Positions 9,065 to 18,482 of a DNA stretch of 64,000 nt are shown here, piece after piece (position 1 is the first letter of the stretch; each line of letters begins with the position of its first letter). This DNA comes from Methylocystis iwaonis. GTDB taxonomy: Bacteria; Pseudomonadota; Alphaproteobacteria; Rhizobiales; Beijerinckiaceae. The position numbers and the translations under genes were made by a program. Location: positions 3,620,501 through 3,684,500 of the forward strand of contig NZ_AP027142.1 in the NCBI RefSeq assembly GCF_027925385.1, in the 5' to 3' direction. A model generated the notes under the pieces. That model was not told the DNA's origin. It saw only the letters and a program-made list of their open reading frames with translations, and ran no database searches.

Positions 9065-12000
9065 TTACTCCCCGAAAGGCGTCTTCACCCGCTGCCACCA
9101 GCCGCCCTTCTTCGGTGCGGTCGGGTCAGCCTGCGTGATCACCACCTCGGTCGGCTTCCTCGGTGGGACCGGCGCGGGCGCGGGCGCAGCAGGCTCTGCC
9201 GGGGCCGCCGTCTCCGCAGCCCGCTCTACCGAGACGGGCGCCGCCGGCGCAGCCTCGGTCTTCGCCTCGACGTCGGAGACCTCAGCCTTCGGCGCCTCTA
9301 CCGGCGCAGGCTCGGCCGCAATCGGCGCCGCCGAAGGCTGCTCGACCGGCGCGGGCGCCTCCTGGAACGGCGCAGCGCTTTCGGCCTGCGGCGCAAAGTC
9401 CGGCATATGGGCCTCGCGCGGCGTCACCAAAGCTTCCTGCTCCTGCGCGCCCTCGTCGGACGGGAAGAGCGCGGAAGGATCGCGAAATTCCTCCGGCAGC
9501 GGCGCCGAACGGCGCCAGCGGCCGGGACCGCGGCCACGGGCCGGGCGAGGCTCGCGCGTCTCGCGGGGGGCGGGCTGCCCTTCGATGGCCGCCATGAAGG
9601 CGAGACCTTCGTCGGACGGCTGCTCGGCGCCGGGAGCCAAACTCGCCTCGCCATTCAGTCCACCGCCACGGCCGCGGCGGCGGCGGCGGCGGCGCGAGCG
9701 CTGAGCGCCCTCGTCGCCTTCTTCCCCATTCCCATTGGCGCGGCGCGGCTCGCGGCTCTCGCGGCGGCCATGGGCGAGAGCCGGTTCTCCGGCCTCGGCC
9801 ATTTCTTCTTCCTCGGCGAAAACCTCTTCTTCGAGGACTTCCTCCTCGATCGGCTCCGCCCGGACCGAATCGACGCGCAGCGGCGCCGGCGCGACGGGGA
9901 TACGCGGACCAGAGGCCGGCTCGCCGCGCTCCAGCGCGTGATAATTGGCGCCCGTCAACGTGTCGTCGGCGGCGACGGTGATATGCACGCCGAACCGGTT
10001 CTCGAGCGCCTGCAGATGCGCGCGCTTCTGATTGAGGATGTAGAGCGCGACGACGGCCCTTGTGCGCAGCGTTACGTCATGCGACGCGCTCTTGAGCAAC
10101 GCCTCCTCCAGCACGCGCAACACATGCAGCGCGACCGAGGCGGTGGACCGCACATGCCCGGCGCCGGCGCAATGCGGGCAAGGCACGGTCGAGCCCTCGA
10201 CGACGCCGGCGCGGATGCGCTGGCGCGACATCTCCAGCAGGCCGAAATGCGAGATGCGGCCGACCTGGATGCGGGCGCGGTCGTTCTTGAGCGCGTCCTT
10301 CAGACGGCGCTCGACGGCGCGATTGTTGCGGCTCTCCTCCATGTCGATGAAATCGACCACGATGAGGCCGGCGAGGTCGCGCAGGCGCAACTGGCGAGCG
10401 ACTTCGTCGGCCGCCTCCAGATTGGTGCGCAGCGCCGTGTCCTCGATATTATGCTCGCGGGTCGAACGGCCGGAGTTCACGTCGATGGCGACCAGCGCCT
10501 CGGTCTGGTTGATGACCAGATAGCCGCCGGACTTCAGCGTGACATTGTTGGAGAACATGGCGTCGAGCTGCGCCTCGACCCCCGCTTCCGCGAAGATCGG
10601 AACCGGCTCGCGATGCTGCTTTACGTTTTTCGCATGGCTCGGCATGAGCATGCGCATGAAATCCTTGGCCTCGCGATAGGCGTCGTCGCCGGAGACCACG
10701 ATCTCCTCGACGTCGCGCCCATAGAGGTCGCGGATCGCGCGCTTGATGAGCGAACCTTCCTCATAGACGAGCATCGGCGCCGAGGAGCGCAGCGTCAGCT
10801 CGCGCACGCTCTCCCAGAGCCGCAGCAGATATTCGAAGTCGCGCTTGACCTCCGCCTTGGTGCGGGTCGCGCCGGCGGTGCGCAGGATGACGCCCATCCC
10901 CTCCGGCACTTCGAGGTCGTGGACGATCTCCTTGAGGCGCTTGCGGTCGGCGCCATCGGTGATCTTGCGGGAAATGCCGCCGCCGCGCGCCGTGTTGGGC
11001 ATCAGCACCGAATAGCGGCCGGCGAGCGAGAGATAGGTGGTGAGCGCCGCGCCCTTGTTGCCGCGCTCCTCCTTGACGACCTGGACGAGCAGCACCTGGC
11101 GGCGCTTGATGACTTCCTGAATCTTATACTGGCGGCGCGGACGCACCACGCGGAAGGGCGCTTCGTCCATGGCGTCGCCGCCGATGTGCTCGACGTGCTC
11201 TTCCTCGTCGTGCTCCTCGTCGTCGTGGTCGTCGTCGTGATGCTCTTCCTCAGCCGGGGCGCGGGCGTGGATCGCAGCCTCGTCTTCCTCGTCTTCCTGG
11301 CCTTCCTCGGCCGCGCCTTCCTCGTCTTCCTGGCCTTCCTCGCGGGCGCGCTCTTCGTCACGCTCGTCCTGACGGCGGGCCTTCAGCTCATGGTCGGGGG
11401 CGGGCGTCTCCTCGACGAATTCGTCGGCCTCGCCCTCTTCCACCGAGCCGAAGCCCGACGGATCGACGGAAATCGTATGATGCGCCTCGTCGGCGGCGGG
11501 CGCGGCGGCCTCTTCGACCTCGGCGGAGACGGGCAGGACCGCTTCGGCCTCGACTTCGACGTCGGTCGGCGCGATCGCTTCCGGGGATTCGATAGCCTCG
11601 GCGGCGATCGTCGGCGCGCCGGCGTCCACAGGCTCGGCGGCGGGGGCTTCGCCCTCCTCGGCGGCCTCGATCAGGGCCTCGACGTCGACCGGCTCGCTGA
11701 CGAGCGTCTCGTCCTCGGCCGCGCGCTTTTCGGCCGCCTCGTGCTGGCGGCGGCGGGAGCGGCGCCGGCCATGCGGACGATGCTCTTCCTCCTCGTGCTC
11801 GCGATGGGCGCGGCTCTCTTCCTCGATCAGCGCCTGACGGTCGGCGACGGGAATCTGGTAGTAATCCGGATGGATTTCGGCGAAGGCCAGGAAGCCGTGG
11901 CGGTTTCCGCCGTAATCCACGAAAGCGGCCTGGAGCGAGGGCTCCACGCGCGTGACCTTCGCGAGATAAATATTGCCGCGCAGCGGTTTTTTTTCGGCGG

Positions 12001-12094
12001 CCTCGAAGTCGAATTCCTGAACGCGATTACCGCGCAATACGACGACGCGGGTCTCCTCCGGGTGGGAGGCGTCGATCAGCATTTTGTTTGCCAT
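9065..12094 (-). CDS. rne: Ribonuclease E
   Basis: A 1009-residue endoribonuclease that processes rRNA and tRNA and initiates mRNA decay as the scaffold of the degradosome. It starts MANKMLIDASHPEE. The S1 RNA-binding domain is split by a roughly 200-residue acidic, Ala/Glu-rich insert (about residues 95-330), a feature of alphaproteobacterial RNase E. The catalytic domain includes the metal-binding segment VAIDVNSGRST and the Zn-link CPHCAGAG. The C-terminal 300 residues are Arg/Pro/Glu-rich, low complexity and probably disordered, with an [10 protein letters not shown] block, and end WWQRVKTPFGE. It is divergent from the amidase gene. Confidence 0.95.
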   Translation of the reverse strand: MANKMLIDASHPEETRVVVLRGNRVQEFDFEAAEKKPLRGNIYLAKVTRVEPSLQAAFVDYGGNRHGFLAFAEIHPDYYQIPVADRQALIEEESRAHREHEEEEHRPHGRRRSRRRQHEAAEKRAAEDETLVSEPVDVEALIEAAEEGEAPAAEPVDAGAPTIAAEAIESPEAIAPTDVEVEAEAVLPVSAEVEEAAAPAADEAHHTISVDPSGFGSVEEGEADEFVEETPAPDHELKARRQDERDEERAREEGQEDEEGAAEEGQEDEEDEAAIHARAPAEEEHHDDDHDDEEHDEEEHVEHIGGDAMDEAPFRVVRPRRQYKIQEVIKRRQVLLVQVVKEERGNKGAALTTYLSLAGRYSVLMPNTARGGGISRKITDGADRKRLKEIVHDLEVPEGMGVILRTAGATRTKAEVKRDFEYLLRLWESVRELTLRSSAPMLVYEEGSLIKRAIRDLYGRDVEEIVVSGDDAYREAKDFMRMLMPSHAKNVKQHREPVPIFAEAGVEAQLDAMFSNNVTLKSGGYLVINQTEALVAIDVNSGRSTREHNIEDTALRTNLEAADEVARQLRLRDLAGLIVVDFIDMEESRNNRAVERRLKDALKNDRARIQVGRISHFGLLEMSRQRIRAGVVEGSTVPCPHCAGAGHVRSTASVALHVLRVLEEALLKSASHDVTLRTRAVVALYILNQKRAHLQALENRFGVHITVAADDTLTGANYHALERGEPASGPRIPVAPAPLRVDSVRAEPIEEEVLEEEVFAEEEEMAEAGEPALAHGRRESREPRRANGNGEEGDEGAQRSRRRRRRRGRGGGLNGEASLAPGAEQPSDEGLAFMAAIEGQPAPRETREPRPARGRGPGRWRRSAPLPEEFRDPSALFPSDEGAQEQEALVTPREAHMPDFAPQAESAAPFQEAPAPVEQPSAAPIAAEPAPVEAPKAEVSDVEAKTEAAPAAPVSVERAAETAAPAEPAAPAPAPVPPRKPTEVVITQADPTAPKKGGWWQRVKTPFGE

Positions 12095-12809
12095 GGGGGA
12101 CTCTTTGCGGCGTTGCGCGCGCGACGGCCGGAGGAGCAAGCCGCGATCCGTTCAAGGACGCGGCGACCGCTGTTCGGCGAAGCGCGAGGGCGCGAACGCA
12201 TGTTGTCGGGGAAAAGGGAAAAGGCCGAAGGCCTTTGACACGCTGGCCGGCGCGAAGGCCGGCGGACAGATCGCCTGGCCGGAACGCCGCATCCGCGGCG
12301 ATCGACCGAACAAAATGACGACCGGGAACGCGACCATTGCCTGCGTCGCGGTCCCTGCGGCAAAGACCGCGAAGCGCAAGATTTGAGCGCAGCCGCATCG
12401 CGCGGCCGAACCGGGCGAGGCGAATCTTCGCTGCAGCGCTTATCATGGTCGTAGCCATGAGATCGTCAAAAAACCTTTCGCGACGCCCAAAGGCGGCGAG
12501 TATGCGTCACAGCCGGCGCAAAGCCGCGCGTGACGGAAGACGTCAGCCCGTCCTGGAAATCCGTCGGCCGCCGATGCAAAGGGCGCCTGCCCACGCTGCG
12601 GCGCCAGACTTCCACAGAGCGCTTCCCACTTCATAGCGGGCGCCCGCAAGACGCGCAAGCGTCGCTTCTGCGGCATTTATGCGACGGACGCCCGAAAACG
12701 GCGCCGCGCTCCGGCTGAAGCTGTGGATGCTAACGGTCCCTTAAGGGACGCGCTTGAAGAATCGTTTATATAGTTCTCCAGATTGACGCAATTTTGCGAG
12801 CTTCGGGCC
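12095..12809. other. 715-base divergent region between rne and the amidase gene
   Basis: No protein gene is supported. The region must hold the rne promoter and leader and the amidase promoter. Features seen: a pair of GC-rich inverted segments near 12215-12265, and a perfect 14-base palindrome GTCCCTTAAGGGAC at 12736-12749 about 60 bases upstream of the amidase start, a possible operator. A long rne leader would fit the 5'-UTR feedback control known for enteric rne, but no conserved element could be recognised. Confidence 0.5.
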
Positions 12810-14069
12810 ATGCGACAGCCGCCTTCCCGCCGAAAAAAGACTTGGGCGCGCCGCGCTGTCGGCGCTGCGGCGGCCCTTCTCGCCGGCGCGAGCGCCGCTT
12901 TGGCCGCCGAGCCCGGCGCCCCTGTTGCGGCGGTCGCCGGCCGCGTCGAGACGCTCGCAGACCACGCCCGCCTGGTTTTCGAGCTGACCGGCGCCGTAAA
13001 GGCGAGCGCGCATCTCGCCGTCAATCCGGCGCGCGTCATCGTCGATCTGCCCGAGGTCGCCTTCCATCTCGACGCCAAGGACGGCCGCGCGCCCGCCAAG
13101 TCCCGGCTCGTCAAATCCTACCGCTATGGCCAGTTCGCCCAGGGACGCTCGCGGGTGGTGGTCGATCTCGCGGCGCCCGCCCAGATTGTGCGGGCCGAAA
13201 GCGAGCCCGCTGGCGACGGGGCCCGGTTGATCGTCGAGCTCGCGCCGACCACCGAAGCGCAATTCACCGCCGCCGCCGCCGAAAGCGCCGCCGCTTTGGC
13301 GCGCGCCGAGCCTGCGCCTGCCACGGCCGCCGCGACTCCGGCGGCTTCCGATAAGCCGGTCGTCGTGATCGACCCCGGCCATGGCGGGGTCGACATGGGC
13401 GCGACGGGCAAGCACGGGGAGCAGGAAAAGGCGGTCGTCTTCGAGTTCGCCCGCGCGCTTGCGGCCAAGATCGAGGCTGGCGGTCGGCTGAAAGCCGTGC
13501 TGACGCGCAGCGAGGACATTTTCCTGCCGCTCAACGAGCGGGTCCAGATCGCCCATCGCAACAACGCCGCGCTCTTTTTGTCGATCCACGCCGACACGCT
13601 CGCCGAGGGCCATGTCGAGGGCGCGACCATCTATACAGTGTCGACCAAGGCCTCCGACGCCGAGGCGGCGAAAATCGCCGAAAAGGAAAATCTGGCGGAC
13701 AAGGCGGCGGGCCTGGAGAGCAAGCAGGACGTCGAGCAGGTCGGCGACATCCTCTACGAACTCACTCAGCGCGAAACCCGCGCCTTCAGCGCCCAGTTTT
13801 CGCAAACGCTGATCTCGCATTGGAAGGAGGCCGGCAGTCTGAACAAGAACCCCGCGCGCGCCGCCGGATTCGTTGTCCTGAAGTCCTACGACATCCCCTC
13901 GGTCCTCCTGGAACTTGGTTATCTTTCGAGCGAGAAGGATCTCGCGCGATTGACCTCGGTCGACTGGCGCGACCGCGCCGCCGGCAAGACCGCGGAAGCG
14001 ATCGAGGCCTTCTTCGCCGCGCGGTCGCGCGAGGCGCGCGCGCCGGTCAAGCTCGAGCGCCCACAATAA
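12810..14069 (+). CDS. amiC: N-acetylmuramoyl-L-alanine amidase with AMIN domain
   Basis: A 419-residue cell-wall amidase that cuts the bond between MurNAc and the stem peptide, needed for daughter-cell separation. An Arg-rich signal peptide (MRQPPSRRKKTWARR, then a hydrophobic stretch) targets it to the periplasm. Residues about 45-140 form the AMIN septal-targeting domain. After an Ala/Pro-rich linker, residues about 185-415 are the Amidase_3 zinc domain with VVIDPGHGGVD, a Glu in the EQEKAVVFEFA region, and LSIHADT. ATG 12810 is preferred over an in-frame TTG at 12783. It is followed by the PBP1A gene in the same direction, as is usual in Rhizobiales. Confidence 0.93.
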   Translation: MRQPPSRRKKTWARRAVGAAAALLAGASAALAAEPGAPVAAVAGRVETLADHARLVFELTGAVKASAHLAVNPARVIVDLPEVAFHLDAKDGRAPAKSRLVKSYRYGQFAQGRSRVVVDLAAPAQIVRAESEPAGDGARLIVELAPTTEAQFTAAAAESAAALARAEPAPATAAATPAASDKPVVVIDPGHGGVDMGATGKHGEQEKAVVFEFARALAAKIEAGGRLKAVLTRSEDIFLPLNERVQIAHRNNAALFLSIHADTLAEGHVEGATIYTVSTKASDAEAAKIAEKENLADKAAGLESKQDVEQVGDILYELTQRETRAFSAQFSQTLISHWKEAGSLNKNPARAAGFVVLKSYDIPSVLLELGYLSSEKDLARLTSVDWRDRAAGKTAEAIEAFFAARSREARAPVKLERPQ

Positions 14070-14422
14070 AACACAAAACCGCATCATTTTGAAAAAGGCG
14101 CCGTCAGGGCCGCGGCTCGCTGCGCGCCGGACAGACCGGCGACATCACGCCTGGCCACCACGGCGGCGCGACGATCGGCCAAAAGCCACTGGATCGGCGG
14201 GCGCTGGCGGTGCTAAAGCATTGCCGCGCCACGAGGCGAATTGACGGGTGATTTCCGTTTCGAGTGGGCCCCATCCAGAAAAACTAATCGCGCACGCGGC
14301 GGACCAACGCCGAATTGCGCGCTTGCCGGCCGGCCCAGTCCTAGCGAAAGGGCGGGCGCCGGCGCCATATAAGATCAGGCGAAAAGCCACGGGCCTCCCC
14401 GCCCGCTGAGAGGAAGAATTTC
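14070..14422. other. 353-base gap between amidase and PBP1A genes
   Basis: No gene or clear hairpin terminator is evident. GAGAGGAAG just before 14423 is the ribosome-binding site of the PBP1A gene. A minus-strand frame at 14145-14390 has no recognisable features and is not called. Confidence 0.5.
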
Positions 14423-16831
14423 ATGCGACTTCTCGCAAGGTTTCTAGGCTTTGTCTTCGCGACCGGCACGATCGTCTTTTTGATCGGCGCCGTCGCGGCC
14501 TCCGCGCTGGTCTACTATTATTCCAAGGATCTGCCGGATACGGCGCAGCTACGAAACTACGAGCCCCCGGTCACGACGCGTCTTCACGCCAATGACGGCT
14601 CCATTCTGGCCGAATATTCGCGCGAGCGGCGCCTGTTCCTGCCGAGCTCCGCCATTCCGGCGCTCGTGAAGCAGGCCTTCATCTCGGCCGAAGACAAGAA
14701 TTTCTACACCCATAACGGCATCGACCCGGAAGGCGTCGTGCGCGCGCTCTCGGTGCTGGCGCAGGGCGGCCGGCATGTGCAGGGCGCCTCGACGATCACC
14801 CAGCAGGTCGCCAAAAACTTCCTCGTCGGCAATGAGCGCTCGATCGACCGCAAAATTCGCGAGGCGCTGATCTCCTTTCGCATCGAGGCCGCCTATTCCA
14901 AGGAGCGCATCCTCGAGCTCTATCTCAACGAGATCTACCTCGGCCTCGGCAACTATGGCGTCGCCGCGGCGGCGCTCAATTACTTCAACAAATCGGTCAA
15001 TGAGCTGACGCTCGCCGAAGCCGCCTATCTCGCCGCGCTGCCCAAGGGCCCCAATAATTACCATCCCTTCCAGCATCGCGACCGCGCGATCGAGCGCCGC
15101 AACTATGTGATCGACCGCATGGAGGCCGATGGCGTCGTGACGCATCTGGAGGCGGAGAAGGCCAAGGCGGAGCCGCTCGGCGTCAACCCGCGCGCCCTCT
15201 CGCCCAATACTTACGTCGCCGGCTATTTCGCCGAGGAAGTGCGCCGCGAGCTGCTCGACCGCTACAAGGACAAGGGCCTCTATGAGGGCGGGCTGTCGGT
15301 GCGCACGACGCTCGACCCCAAGATGCAGGCCTGGTCCCGCAAGGCGCTGGCGGACGGCCTCGTGCGCTTCGACGAGGCGCATGGCTTCCGCGGCGCCATG
15401 AACCATATCGACGTCTCTTCCGATTGGGGCGTCCCGCTCGCCGGCATTCCTGCGCTCGGCGACATCAAGCCCTGGCGCCTCGCCGTGGTGCTCGACGTCA
15501 ACGAAGCGGGCGCCCGCGTCGGCCTGCAGCCGGGCCGCGAGGCTTCCGGCGACGTGGCGCGCGAGCGCGAGACCGGCCTGCTCACGGCCGAGGGCATGCG
15601 TTGGACCGGCCGCGGCCCGCGCGGCGCGCTCACGGTCGGCGACGTGATCTATGTCGAGCCGATGGTGGGCAATCCGGGCCACTTCCGCCTACGCCAGATC
15701 CCCGAAATCTCGGGCGCCATGGTGGCGATGGACCCCTATACGGGCCGCGTCTTCTCCATGGTCGGCGGCTTCTCCTTCGACCAATCGGAGTTCAATCGCG
15801 CCAGCCAGGCGCTGCGCCAGCCGGGCTCCTCCTTCAAGCCCTTCGTCTATGCGACGGCGCTCGACAATGGCTATACGCCCTCCTCGTCCATCCTCGACGA
15901 GCCCATTTCGATCCAGCAGGCCGACGGCAGCTATTGGACGCCGGAGAACTTCGAAGGCGGCCACGGCACCGGCGCGCATCCGCTCAATTACGGCATCGTC
16001 CATTCGAAGAACATGATGACGGTGCGCCTCGCCAAGGACGTCGGCATGCCGCTCATCGCCGAATACGCCAAGCGTTTCGGCGTTTACGACGACATGGGCC
16101 CTTATCTCTCGCTGTCGCTGGGCGCCGGCGAGACGACGCTGCTCAAGATGGTCACCGGCTATTCCATGCTGGCCAATGGCGGCAAGCGCATCAAGCCGAC
16201 GCTGATCGACCGCGTGCAGGACCGCTGGGGCAAGACCATCTTCCGCCACGACGAGCGCCAGTGCCTGGGCTGCGACGCGGCGAAATGGGACAATCAGAAC
16301 GAGCCCAAGCTGATCGACAAGCGCGAGCAGGTGCTCGACCCGCTCACCGCCTATCAGATCACCAACATCATGGAAGGCGTCATCCAGCGCGGCACCGGCG
16401 TGTCGATCAAATCCGTCGGCAAGCATCTCGCCGGCAAGACCGGCACGACCAATGAGGCGAAGGACCTCTGGTTCGTGGGCTTCTCGCCGGACCTCGCCGT
16501 CGGCGTCTATATCGGCTACGACCGCCCGCGCTCCATGGGCAGCCACGCCCAGGCCGCGCTCTTCGCCGCGCCGATCTTCCGCGACTTCATGACGGTCGCC
16601 CTCAAGGACAAGCCGGATACGCCGTTCCGCGTGCCGCCGGGCATCAAGCTGATCTCGGTCAATCCGAGCACCGGCCTGCGCACCGCGAGCGGCGGCGAGC
16701 TCTGGCCCTTCAAGCCGGGCACCGCGCCGCCGGATTCCTACACGAGCGGCGAAGGCGGCGGCCCCCGCCAGCTCAATACGCCGCATGACGTCGACCAGCA
16801 GGTCGGCAGCGGCACGGGCGGGCTTTACTGA
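14423..16831 (+). CDS. mrcA: Penicillin-binding protein 1A (bifunctional peptidoglycan synthase)
   Basis: An 802-residue class A penicillin-binding protein anchored by one N-terminal membrane segment (about residues 8-32). The GT51 glycosyltransferase domain (about 55-230) shows the catalytic-Glu motif SAEDKNFYTHNGID, QGASTITQQVAKN and ELYLNEIYLG. The transpeptidase domain (about 430-720) shows the active-site serine in GSSFKPF near residue 469, the SKN-type motif in HSKNMM, and KTGTTNEAKD. It polymerises and cross-links peptidoglycan in the periplasm. In relatives prfB commonly follows; here an enoyl-CoA hydratase gene does. Confidence 0.96.
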   Translation: MRLLARFLGFVFATGTIVFLIGAVAASALVYYYSKDLPDTAQLRNYEPPVTTRLHANDGSILAEYSRERRLFLPSSAIPALVKQAFISAEDKNFYTHNGIDPEGVVRALSVLAQGGRHVQGASTITQQVAKNFLVGNERSIDRKIREALISFRIEAAYSKERILELYLNEIYLGLGNYGVAAAALNYFNKSVNELTLAEAAYLAALPKGPNNYHPFQHRDRAIERRNYVIDRMEADGVVTHLEAEKAKAEPLGVNPRALSPNTYVAGYFAEEVRRELLDRYKDKGLYEGGLSVRTTLDPKMQAWSRKALADGLVRFDEAHGFRGAMNHIDVSSDWGVPLAGIPALGDIKPWRLAVVLDVNEAGARVGLQPGREASGDVARERETGLLTAEGMRWTGRGPRGALTVGDVIYVEPMVGNPGHFRLRQIPEISGAMVAMDPYTGRVFSMVGGFSFDQSEFNRASQALRQPGSSFKPFVYATALDNGYTPSSSILDEPISIQQADGSYWTPENFEGGHGTGAHPLNYGIVHSKNMMTVRLAKDVGMPLIAEYAKRFGVYDDMGPYLSLSLGAGETTLLKMVTGYSMLANGGKRIKPTLIDRVQDRWGKTIFRHDERQCLGCDAAKWDNQNEPKLIDKREQVLDPLTAYQITNIMEGVIQRGTGVSIKSVGKHLAGKTGTTNEAKDLWFVGFSPDLAVGVYIGYDRPRSMGSHAQAALFAAPIFRDFMTVALKDKPDTPFRVPPGIKLISVNPSTGLRTASGGELWPFKPGTAPPDSYTSGEGGGPRQLNTPHDVDQQVGSGTGGLY

Positions 16832-16840
16832 TCGAGAGAA

Positions 16841-16877
16841 AGCGGCCGGAGACGAAAGTTTCCGGCCGCTCTATTTT
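16841..16877 (+). terminator. Terminator after PBP1A gene
   Basis: A 10-bp perfect stem (16841-16850 with 16861-16870) with a 10-base loop, followed by CTATTTTT. Confidence 0.85.
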
Positions 16878-16907
16878 TAACTAATGGTTGCACAAGAGCC
16901 CTGGCCC

Positions 16908-17705
16908 ATGACCGACAGCAATGAATTCGTCCTCCAGGAAGAAGCGGGGCATGTCGCGCGGCTGACGCTCAACAGGCCGGCGTCGCGCAACGCTTTGTCG
17001 GTGGCGATGCTGGCGGCGCTGTCGCAGCGGCTAGACGGTCTGGAGAAGCGCGGCGACATTCGCGTCGTGGTGCTGCAGGCCGAGGGCCCGGCCTTCTGCG
17101 CGGGTCACGACCTCAAGGAGCTGACGGCTCACCGGAGCGACGCCGACGGCGGGCGTGGGTTCTTCGAGGAGACGATGCGGGGCTGCTCGGCGCTGATGCA
17201 AAAGATCGTCGGGCTGCGGCAGCCCGTTATCGCCGCCGTCGACGAAATCGCCACCGCGGCGGGCTGCCAGCTCGTCGCGAGCTGCGACCTCGCCGTCGCC
17301 GGCCCGAACGCGCGCTTCTGCACGCCGGGCGTTGACATTGGCCTGTTCTGCTCGACGCCCGCCGTGGCGCTCTCCCGCAATCTCGCGCCGAAACACGCCC
17401 TGGAAATGCTGCTCACCGGCTTCCCAATCGGCGCGGAGGCGGCGCTGCGCATCGGGCTCGTCAACCGCGTCTCACAGGACGGCGCACGCACCGGCGCGCG
17501 GGCCCTCGCCGAGCTGATCGCGGCGAAGTCGCCGGAGGCGATCCGCTTCGGCAAGAGGGCGTTTTACGCCCAGCGCGAGAAGCCGCTCGTCGAGGCCTAT
17601 GATCTCGCGAGCGCCGTGATGGCGGAGAATATGCTCGCCGAGGACGCGAAAGAGGGGATCGCGGCGTTTCTGGAGAAGCGGGCGCCGGAGTGGCGGGAGC
17701 CGTGA
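16908..17705 (+). CDS. Enoyl-CoA hydratase/isomerase family protein
   Basis: A 265-residue crotonase-fold protein. Motifs include LNRPASRNALS, the oxyanion-hole segment GPAFCAGHDLKEL, and VDEIATAAGCQLVASCDLAVAG. The highly conserved Glu pair of classic enoyl-CoA hydratases is not obvious, so another crotonase activity is possible. It probably acts on acyl-CoA in the cytosol, but the pathway is unknown. The start at 16908 is favoured because the alternative ATG at 16884 lies only a few bases after the terminator T-run and has no ribosome-binding site. Confidence 0.82.
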   Translation: MTDSNEFVLQEEAGHVARLTLNRPASRNALSVAMLAALSQRLDGLEKRGDIRVVVLQAEGPAFCAGHDLKELTAHRSDADGGRGFFEETMRGCSALMQKIVGLRQPVIAAVDEIATAAGCQLVASCDLAVAGPNARFCTPGVDIGLFCSTPAVALSRNLAPKHALEMLLTGFPIGAEAALRIGLVNRVSQDGARTGARALAELIAAKSPEAIRFGKRAFYAQREKPLVEAYDLASAVMAENMLAEDAKEGIAAFLEKRAPEWREP

Positions 17706-17724
17706 CGTGGCAATCACTGCCGCC

Positions 17725-17808
17725 CCGTCATTGCGAGCGCAGCGAAGCAATCCAGAGCCACATCGGGGCCCCTGGATTGCTTCGTCGCTGCGCTCCTCGC
17801 AATGACGG
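17725..17808. repeat. Family A palindromic repeat
   Basis: An 84-base inverted repeat from CCGTCATTGCGAG to its reverse complement, with CAATCCAG and CTGGATTG inner arms. It sits between convergent genes (hydratase and ccmB) and could form a long transcript hairpin ending both. Confidence 0.85.
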
Positions 17809-17810
17809 CG

Positions 17811-18482
17811 TTACTCCCCCAAATGCCGCAACGCCGCCGCCGCCGCGAAGGGGCACAGCGCCAGCGCCACGAGCGTGATGGCGCAGAGGATCGAGAAGGG
17901 CGAATAGAAAGGCACGGTCCCGCCGGTCGCCGCCTCGCAGGCCGAGACGCCGAAAATCAGCACCGGAATCGTCAGCGGCAGCACCAGCAACGCCATCAGC
18001 AGACCGCCGCGCCGCACGGTCACCGTCGCCGCCGCGCCAATGGCGCCGATGAGGGTCAGCGCCGGGGTGCCCACTAAGAGCGTCGCCACCACGCCCGCGA
18101 GCGCGATCGTCTCCTGCTGCAGCATCAACCCCAGAAAGGGCGCAGCGATGATGAGCGGCAGGCCGGTCGCGGCCCAATGGGCGGCGCATTTCACCAGCAC
18201 CGCCAGCTCCAGCGGCGTTTCGCCCAGATGCAGCAGATCGAGCGAGCCGTCCTCGGCGTCCGCCTGGAACAGCCGGTCGAAGGCGAGCAGGCTCGCGAGC
18301 AACGCCGCGATCCACAGGATCGCCGGGCCGATGCGGGCGAGGAGGTTCGGGTCCGGCCCCACGGCGAAGGGGACGATCGTCACGAGGGTGAGGAAGAACA
18401 CCACCCCCATGGCGCCCGAGCCGCCGACACGGCGGGCGATGCGCCATTCGCGCAGGAAGAGCGCGCCGATCGGCGAGGTCAT
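17811..18482 (-). CDS. ccmB: Heme exporter protein CcmB
   Basis: A 223-residue integral membrane protein with about six hydrophobic segments, the membrane subunit of the CcmAB ABC complex of System I cytochrome c maturation. With CcmA it acts in releasing holo-CcmE from CcmC. The N-terminus (GALFLREWRIARRVGG) and the segment AEDGSLDLLHLGETPLEL are typical of CcmB. Its start overlaps the ccmA stop by 4 bases. ccmC and ccmD, which commonly follow, are not here. Confidence 0.93.
   Translation of the reverse strand: MTSPIGALFLREWRIARRVGGSGAMGVVFFLTLVTIVPFAVGPDPNLLARIGPAILWIAALLASLLAFDRLFQADAEDGSLDLLHLGETPLELAVLVKCAAHWAATGLPLIIAAPFLGLMLQQETIALAGVVATLLVGTPALTLIGAIGAAATVTVRRGGLLMALLVLPLTIPVLIFGVSACEAATGGTVPFYSPFSILCAITLVALALCPFAAAAALRHLGE

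Noticed and set aside
12443..12676. Minus-strand frame of 77 codons upstream of rne
   Set aside because: Composition looks like non-coding GC-rich DNA and no recognisable feature is present; more likely part of the rne leader or promoter region.
14145..14390. Minus-strand frame of 81 codons before the PBP1A gene
   Set aside because: No ribosome-binding site, family motif or signal peptide; it lies in the promoter region of a well-defined gene, and long random frames are common at this GC content.
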